Assembly (NCBI GenBank): GCA_002478685.1
Contig: DLPY01000071.1
Span: 1-18,984, forward strand
From: Flavobacteriaceae bacterium UBA7446
GTDB lineage: Bacteria; Bacteroidota; Bacteroidia; Flavobacteriales; Flavobacteriaceae
Length of the DNA: 18,984 nucleotides
Direction: 5' to 3'
Positions within the stretch are counted from its first letter, which is position 1, and each line of letters opens with the position of its first letter. Shown here piece after piece: positions 14,397 through 18,984 of this stretch. The notes beneath the pieces were generated by a model. That model made no database searches. It was not told the DNA's origin and saw nothing but the letters and a program-made list of their open reading frames with translations. The translations under genes were made by a program, and so were the position numbers.

Positions 14397-16487
14397 TTAT
14401 ACGCTAAAGTATTGAAATGTTGCCAATGCGCCTAAATACGCCACAGCGGTCATCACTACAAGTTGAATAGCAGGCCAACGCCAACTGTTGGTTTCTTTTC
14501 GGACAATGGCTAAGGTACTCATACATTGCATGGCAAAAGCATAAAATACCATAAGCGATAATCCAGAGGCGAGGGTAAACACAGGGCTACCGTCTGCATA
14601 GGTTTCGGCTGCCATTCGTTTTTTTATAGTTTCTTCTTCGTCTTCCCCAACATTGTAGATAGTGGCAAGCGTGCCTACAAAAACCTCTCTGGCAGCAAAC
14701 GAACTTACAATGGCAATTCCAATTTTCCAGTCGTAGCCCAATGGGCGAATTAGCGGCTCAATGCCTTTTCCAATTATACCCAAATACGAGTGTTCCAGTT
14801 TGTAGGCGCTAAGTTGTTGGTCGTAGTTTGAGGCGGTGACAGAAACCGATTTTGCGACTTCTTGTGGTGCATTTTTGAATGTTTCGCTGGGACCATTTGA
14901 TGCCAATACCCAAAGCAGAATAGAAATGGCTAAAATCACTTTTCCTGCTTCTAACACAAATGATTTTGTTTTTTCTACTATAGTGAGTAATACATTTTTT
15001 AGTAACGGAATGCGGTAATTTGGCATTTCAACTACGAAATAACTAGTTTGGTTTTTAGGCATCGTTTTGTGCAACACAAACGCCGCCAAAAGCGCCATGG
15101 CAAATCCAAGCAGATAAAAAATCATGAGTACCAACCCTTGCAGATTTGCTCCTAAAATGCGCTCATCTGGAATAATCAAACTGATAAGAATCAGATACAC
15201 AGGCAAACGCGCAGAACAAGTAGTGAATGGAGTTACCAAAATGGTGACCAATCGCTCTTTCCAATTTTCAATATTTCGTGTGGCCATGATGGCGGGAATA
15301 GCACAGGCCGTTCCTGAAATTAGAGGAATAATACTTTTGCCACTTAGACCAAATCGTCGCATTACACGGTCGGTAATAAAGACCACGCGGCTCATGTAGC
15401 CGGTTTCCTCTAAAACTGAAATAAACAAAAAAAGCATGGCAATTTGAGGGACAAAAATCACGATGCCACCAAGCCCAGGGATAATGCCCTCGGCAATAAG
15501 ATTGGGCGCCATCCAAGACGGGATAGTTGTTTTTGCCCAATCGCTAAGTTGCACAAAAGCGACGTCAATAAAGTCCATAGGGACGCTACTCCAATCGTAT
15601 AGGGCTTGAAAAATAGCAAGCAAAATCATAAAGAAAATAACAAACCCCCATATCTTGTGTGTCAACACACGGTCTAACCTTCCGCGCAAATCAGTGGCTT
15701 TGCTGCTGTCTTTTACGTAGCATTCTTTTAAAACCGCATTGATAAATTGATAGCGCTTGATGGTTTCCTTTTGTTGAAGTCTCTTTAGAAAAGAAGGACT
15801 TCGCATATGGTTGGCATCCTCTGTCTCCATTTTTTTACGTTCAACATTAGCAAAATTTACATCTTGCGTAATAACCAGCCACAATTTATATAATGATTGA
15901 TTGGGGAATGTGCGTTCCAACGATCCAAAATACTCTTGGTCTATTTGTTTGATGGCTACACAAGGATTTGTAGAAATGGTTTTGAAGGCGGATATGTGTT
16001 CTTTTAGCACATCTACACCCTCATTTTTTCGAGCACTGACTAGTACTACTTTAGCGTGTAGCAATTGCTCCATTTTGTAGGTGTCAATGCTGATGCCTTT
16101 ACGACGCATGCGGTCAGACATGTTGATCACCAAAATGGTGGGTATATTGAGGCCTTTGATTTGCGTAAATAGGAGCAGATTTCGCTTTATATTTTCTACA
16201 TCCGATACTACCACAGCGACATCGGGAAAGTCTTTATCATTTTTATTTAAGAGTAATTCCACCACCACATTTTCGTCTAATGACGATGCATTAAGACTAT
16301 AGGTGCCTGGTAAATCTAAAATACGTGCTTTTACCCCTCGGGGCAAGAGACATATACCTTGCCTTTTTTCTACTGTAATGCCGGGATAGTTTCCAGTTTT
16401 TTGGTTTAGTCCAGTAAGATGATTAAACACGGAAGATTTTCCCGTATTGGGATTCCCAATAAGCGCAACGTTGATGTTTTTACTCAT
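14397..16487 (-). CDS. feoB: Ferrous iron transporter FeoB (GTPase-permease)
   Basis: Inner-membrane Fe(II) importer with an N-terminal G domain. With the start at 16487 it is 696 residues. G motifs: G1 GNPNTGKS (11-18), G2 threonine T38 in NYPGIT, G3 DLPG (58-61), G4 NMSD (122-125), G5 SA (151-152). A helical spacer follows, then the membrane part with two gate repeats; the first contains GTACAIPAIMATRNI and the nearby TTCSARLPVY with conserved cysteines. An upstream in-frame extension to 16583 overlaps feoA entirely and is rejected. The ATG overlaps the feoA stop by 8 bp, so translation is coupled. It is somewhat shorter than E. coli FeoB (773 residues), as is common in Bacteroidota. Confidence 0.97.
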   Translation of the reverse strand: MSKNINVALIGNPNTGKSSVFNHLTGLNQKTGNYPGITVEKRQGICLLPRGVKARILDLPGTYSLNASSLDENVVVELLLNKNDKDFPDVAVVVSDVENIKRNLLLFTQIKGLNIPTILVINMSDRMRRKGISIDTYKMEQLLHAKVVLVSARKNEGVDVLKEHISAFKTISTNPCVAIKQIDQEYFGSLERTFPNQSLYKLWLVITQDVNFANVERKKMETEDANHMRSPSFLKRLQQKETIKRYQFINAVLKECYVKDSSKATDLRGRLDRVLTHKIWGFVIFFMILLAIFQALYDWSSVPMDFIDVAFVQLSDWAKTTIPSWMAPNLIAEGIIPGLGGIVIFVPQIAMLFLFISVLEETGYMSRVVFITDRVMRRFGLSGKSIIPLISGTACAIPAIMATRNIENWKERLVTILVTPFTTCSARLPVYLILISLIIPDERILGANLQGLVLMIFYLLGFAMALLAAFVLHKTMPKNQTSYFVVEMPNYRIPLLKNVLLTIVEKTKSFVLEAGKVILAISILLWVLASNGPSETFKNAPQEVAKSVSVTASNYDQQLSAYKLEHSYLGIIGKGIEPLIRPLGYDWKIGIAIVSSFAAREVFVGTLATIYNVGEDEEETIKKRMAAETYADGSPVFTLASGLSLMVFYAFAMQCMSTLAIVRKETNSWRWPAIQLVVMTAVAYLGALATFQYFSV

Positions 16488-16713
16488 CTTGCTTACGAAT
16501 ATGAATGCGTGCTGCGGTTTCGCGACGAATAGCCAAGTGCGAACCCGAAATGTTGATGTATAAAGGGTCTTTACTGGGCGCAAGCTGAATCAGCCCGACC
16601 TTATTGCCAGGCAGACACCCCATTTCAATAAGTTTCATGGGTAGTTGCTCTACGTCAAAAGAATCGATGATGGCAGTCTCTCCAACTGCTAAATCGGCAA
16701 GGGTTAAATACAT
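16480..16713 (-). CDS. feoA: Ferrous iron transport protein FeoA (SH3-like)
   Basis: A 77-residue cytoplasmic accessory protein of the Feo system, with the small SH3-like beta-barrel fold: TLADLAVGETAIIDSF at the start, then LIEMGCLPGNKVGLIQ and LAIRRETAARIHI. These are standard FeoA positions. It is the first gene of the feoA-feoB-Cys-rich operon and overlaps feoB by 8 bp. The ATG lies 23 nt after a perfect -7 box. It could regulate FeoB GTPase activity, as proposed for the family. Confidence 0.95.
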   Translation of the reverse strand: MYLTLADLAVGETAIIDSFDVEQLPMKLIEMGCLPGNKVGLIQLAPSKDPLYINISGSHLAIRRETAARIHIRKQDE

Positions 16714-16736
16714 TTATTTAGACCAACTTTAAAGAA

Positions 16737-16782
16737 CAAATGTACATTAAAGTACGCAACATTTTAATGATAAATATTAGTT
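16737..16782 (-). promoter_or_regulatory. feoA promoter with candidate iron-regulator sites
   Basis: On the minus strand TACATTTG (16744-16737) is a perfect -7 box. It sits in a 10-bp palindrome AATGTACATT (16739-16748). Just upstream, CATTAAA (16745-16751) and TTTAATG (16763-16769) form a 7-bp inverted repeat with an 11-nt spacer. On the plus strand TGATAAATATTA (16768-16779) partly matches the Fur consensus TGATAATnATTATCA. Iron-responsive control of feo is established in many bacteria; which protein binds here is inferred only. The region is AT-rich, so chance matches are likely. Confidence 0.4.
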
Positions 16783-17451
16783 TTCTGTAACTAGCAGCTT
16801 AATATCATTGTATATAGCATCCATGGCTTCTTGTTGGGTGCCATCGTAAAAACCTCGAATACGTTTTTGTTTATCAACCAACACAAAATTTTCCGTGTGA
16901 ATCATATCGTAGGAGCCGCCATCGCCGTCATCTTTTACCACCAAATAGGATTTACGCGCCAAGGTATAAATTTCCTTTTTACTCCCAGTTACCAAGTTCC
17001 AGCGTGTATCATCCACTTTATTTTTTAGCGCATAGCTCTTGAGCTGTGCTACCGAGTCTATTTGGGGCCTAACACTAAACGACAACAGCTTTACCTGCGG
17101 TAAATCCGCTAATTTTTCTTGTAGCGCATACATGTTTTTGGTCATGATAGGACAGATGCTAGGACATGTAGTAAAAAAGAAATCGGCAACATAAATACTG
17201 TTTTCGTAGTCTTTTTCGGTTATGGTTTGTCCATTTTGGTTGGTCATGGAAAAAGGGGCAATAGTGTGGTATTTCTTTACAAACTGAATGCTTTCATCAA
17301 CCAGTTCGGGGGTTACCATGGCAGGCTGATACACGGGAAGCACTTCTTTTGGCTTTAAGGCAATATAAAACAAGCCAACGATAACCGCCGAAAGCATCAA
17401 CAGCACAAGCCCCAATGTGCGGTATTTACGAAAAAATTGACCTAATTCCAT
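16777..17451 (-). CDS. SCO1/SenC-family copper/redox protein
   Basis: Membrane-anchored thioredoxin-like protein, usually a copper chaperone or thiol reductase for the CuA site of cytochrome c oxidase. The 224-residue protein has one N-terminal membrane anchor (about 13-31), a thioredoxin fold with the C96-x3-C100 motif (TTCPSICPIMT), and the distal H185 (DMIHTENF). Together these form the SCO metal site. I start at 17451 (MELGQFF); five more in-frame residues up to 17466 would overlap the -7 box. It is followed on the same strand by feoA after 63 nt, which has its own promoter. No cytochrome oxidase gene is in the window. Confidence 0.93.
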   Translation of the reverse strand: MELGQFFRKYRTLGLVLLMLSAVIVGLFYIALKPKEVLPVYQPAMVTPELVDESIQFVKKYHTIAPFSMTNQNGQTITEKDYENSIYVADFFFTTCPSICPIMTKNMYALQEKLADLPQVKLLSFSVRPQIDSVAQLKSYALKNKVDDTRWNLVTGSKKEIYTLARKSYLVVKDDGDGGSYDMIHTENFVLVDKQKRIRGFYDGTQQEAMDAIYNDIKLLVTEN

Positions 17452-17455
17452 ACGG

Positions 17456-17463
17456 CAAAGATA
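17456..17463 (-). promoter_or_regulatory. -7 box of the SCO gene
   Basis: TATCTTTG on the minus strand is a perfect TAnnTTTG match ending 4 nt before the ATG at 17451. The only TTTG upstream is 26 nt away, which is long for a -33 box. If active, the mRNA would be leaderless or nearly so. Confidence 0.5.
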
Positions 17464-17475
17464 CAACCTGTACTG

Positions 17476-17506
17476 TTTTAAAGCTCGTTCAAATCACGTA
17501 CATTTG
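17476..17506 (+). promoter_or_regulatory. Promoter of rseP
   Basis: TACATTTG at 17499-17506 is a perfect -7 box. A TTT (consensus TTG) lies at 17477-17479 with a 19-nt spacer. The leader to the ATG at 17524 would be about 13 nt. It diverges from the SCO promoter; the two -7 boxes are only 35 nt apart. Confidence 0.55.
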
Positions 17507-17523
17507 GCATCTAAATTTTTTCC

Positions 17524-18840
17524 ATGGAACTTTTTCTTGTAAAAGGTGGACAACTTATTTTAAGTTTATCGCTACTTATTGTACTTCATGAGTTGGGGCA
17601 TTTTATTCCTGCCAAACTTTTTAAAACGCGCGTAGAAAAATTTTACCTCTTTTTTGATGTCAAATTTTCATTGTTCAAAAAGAAAATTGGCGAAACCGTT
17701 TATGGTATTGGGTGGCTACCTCTAGGTGGCTATGTGAAAATATCAGGAATGATCGATGAAAGTATGGACACCGAACAAATGGCACAGCCCGCCAAACCAT
17801 GGGAGTTTAGAGCAAAACCCACATGGCAACGCTTGATTATCATGTTAGGTGGTGTTACAGTGAACTTAGTGCTTGGATTTTTGATTTACATGATGGTGAT
17901 GTTTGTATGGGGCAGAACGGTTATTACGAACGATGCGTTAGTTTATGGTTTAGACCCAACACCACAAGCTCAGGCTATCGGTTTTGAGTATGGCGACAAA
18001 GTACTTAGTGTAGATGGTATATCTTTAGAAAACCCAATGGAAATAAACCCGTGGTTACTTTTGCGTGGAGCAAAAACTGTAGAGGTGCAACGTATAAGTG
18101 GTGAAAATACCATTATAAATGTCCCTGCTGATTTTGGTAAGCGTTTGTTTGCTGCAGGTGAAATGCCGCCTTTATATCATTCACCAGCTATTATTGATGA
18201 TGTAGTCGCCGACTCTCCAGCCTCTGCTGCGGGAATTCTGCCAAACGACAGAATTGTGGGTGTAAATGGCAACGATATTAGTTATTGGCCTTTGGTACAA
18301 GAATCGATTATAGAGCGAAAAGATGACGCTGTTACACTCAAAATTTTTAGAAATGGGGCTGAAAAAAATATTACAATTTCCGCTGAGCAGAAAAGTAAAA
18401 TAGGAATATTTTTTAAAGACACACGACCTCAAACTAAAGATGTAAGCTATACAGCTGCCGAGAGTATCAAACAAGGTTTTGATTATGGCTATTGGACATT
18501 GTTTGATTATGTAGCTGGGTTTAAATTTATTTTCACCAAAAAAGGAGCAAGTCAGCTAGGTGGTTTTGGTACTATCGGTAGTTTGTTTCCTGCCAAGTGG
18601 GACTGGCGTATATTTTGGGAACGCACCGCTTTAATTTCCATCATTTTGGCATTTATGAATGTATTGCCCATTCCAGCATTAGATGGCGGGCATGTGGTGT
18701 TTTTGGCCTATGAAATGATTACGGGTCGTAAGCCACACCAAAAGGTGTTGGAGTACGCTCAGATGATAGGGATTATTTTATTACTAGCGCTGTTTGTTTA
18801 TGCCAACGGGAATGATATTTATCGTTTTTTAATGAAGTGA
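17524..18840 (+). CDS. rseP: Site-2 intramembrane zinc metalloprotease RseP
   Basis: Cleaves membrane-embedded substrates such as anti-sigma factors, or clears remnant signal peptides, in the inner membrane. The 438-residue S2P protease has the zinc motif HELGH (22-26) in the first helix and the third zinc ligand in NVLPIPALDGGH (379-390, D387). A PDZ domain lies at about 200-290 (the region with IDDVVADSPASAAGI). A second, more degenerate PDZ-like segment is around 135-195. The GGY (68-70) membrane-reentrant region is also present. Length is close to E. coli RseP (450). It has its own promoter, and a tRNA-Asn gene follows after 57 nt. The substrate in this organism is unknown. Confidence 0.95.
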   Translation: MELFLVKGGQLILSLSLLIVLHELGHFIPAKLFKTRVEKFYLFFDVKFSLFKKKIGETVYGIGWLPLGGYVKISGMIDESMDTEQMAQPAKPWEFRAKPTWQRLIIMLGGVTVNLVLGFLIYMMVMFVWGRTVITNDALVYGLDPTPQAQAIGFEYGDKVLSVDGISLENPMEINPWLLLRGAKTVEVQRISGENTIINVPADFGKRLFAAGEMPPLYHSPAIIDDVVADSPASAAGILPNDRIVGVNGNDISYWPLVQESIIERKDDAVTLKIFRNGAEKNITISAEQKSKIGIFFKDTRPQTKDVSYTAAESIKQGFDYGYWTLFDYVAGFKFIFTKKGASQLGGFGTIGSLFPAKWDWRIFWERTALISIILAFMNVLPIPALDGGHVVFLAYEMITGRKPHQKVLEYAQMIGIILLLALFVYANGNDIYRFLMK

Positions 18841-18857
18841 TTTTCTTTTTAGAGTCG

Positions 18858-18888
18858 TTTGATAGCAAGCAAATAACAATTATATTTG
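18858..18888 (+). promoter_or_regulatory. Promoter of tRNA-Asn
   Basis: TTTG (18858-18861), a 19-nt spacer, then TATATTTG (18881-18888) reproduce the full Bacteroidota promoter consensus. The start should fall about 5 nt before the mature 5' end of the tRNA. No terminator hairpin is seen between rseP and this promoter. Confidence 0.75.
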
Positions 18889-18897
18889 CGCACATTT

Positions 18898-18971
18898 TCC
18901 TCCTTAGCTCAGTTGGTTAGAGCATCTGACTGTTAATCAGAGGGTCCTTGGTTCGAGCCCAAGAGGGGGAG
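18898..18971 (+). tRNA. trnN: tRNA-Asn (anticodon GUU)
   Basis: A 74-nt cloverleaf. Acceptor stem TCCTCCT pairs with AGGGGGA (one G-U pair) with discriminator G. T8-A9 precede the D-stem GCTC. The anticodon stem TCTGA/TCAGA carries loop CTGTTAA with anticodon GTT at 18932-18934. The T-arm is CTTGG-TTCGAGC-CCAAG. No CCA is encoded, so it is added post-transcriptionally. Confidence 0.97.
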
Positions 18972-18984
18972 CGAGTAAAATGAT

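Noticed and set aside
16488..16583. N-terminal extension of FeoB
   Set aside because: The 32 extra residues lie within feoA in another frame and are unrelated to FeoB; the G1 motif is at the usual distance from the 16487 start.
1..18984. CRISPR arrays, insertion sequences, prophage genes, riboswitches and intrinsic terminators
   Set aside because: I looked on both strands and found no regularly spaced repeats, transposase or integrase motifs, known riboswitch cores or convincing GC hairpin plus U-tract. The tRNA at the right end shows no adjacent integrase or attachment duplication within the window.

Overview
The window looks like a chromosomal segment from a marine-type member of the Flavobacteriaceae (Bacteroidota). 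The sequence is AT-rich. Genes are tightly packed on both strands with few visible Shine-Dalgarno sequences, and most transcription units are preceded by the Bacteroidota promoter signature (TTTG or TTG, about 19 nt, then TAnnTTTG). The proteins (long RND permease, deoxyguanosinetriphosphate triphosphohydrolase, CrtY, AspRS, SCO protein, RseP) all read as flavobacterial types. I see no insertion sequence, phage gene, CRISPR array, toxin-antitoxin pair or other clear accessory island. Most of this is core genome.

Layout from left to right: the start of a secreted, probably beta-helical protein runs off the left edge (minus). Next is a coupled dgt-tadA pair (plus). It is followed by a minus-strand pair, aspS and a small membrane protein gene, and a small secreted MORN/YwqK-like protein (plus). 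A four-gene minus-strand efflux operon then runs TetR regulator, TolC-like outer membrane factor, lipoprotein adaptor, RND permease. After it come a type I polyprenyl (probably geranylgeranyl) diphosphate synthase (plus) facing a lycopene cyclase crtY (minus), and a ZIP metal transporter (plus). The feoA-feoB iron(II) uptake operon (minus) ends in a 41-residue Cys-rich FeoB-associated protein, and an SCO-type copper/redox protein lies upstream of it on the same strand. Last are the site-2 protease rseP (plus) and a tRNA-Asn(GUU).

Functional threads: metal handling (ZIP, Feo, SCO) is concentrated between 13.4 and 17.5 kb; isoprenoid/carotenoid synthesis is at 11.3-13.4 kb; export and envelope functions are the RND operon and RseP; nucleotide and tRNA metabolism are dgt, tadA, aspS and tRNA-Asn. 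The tightest regulatory signal I can read is upstream of the tetR efflux operon: a canonical promoter overlapped by a perfect 9-bp inverted repeat, a good candidate for the TetR autoregulatory operator. Architecturally, all four convergent gene pairs in the window overlap at their 3' ends by 4-21 bp with no intrinsic terminator. Several -7 boxes lie so close to start codons that leaderless mRNAs are predicted.

I did not find evidence for a wholly undescribed system. The findings are regulatory and architectural observations plus a few unusual protein details.
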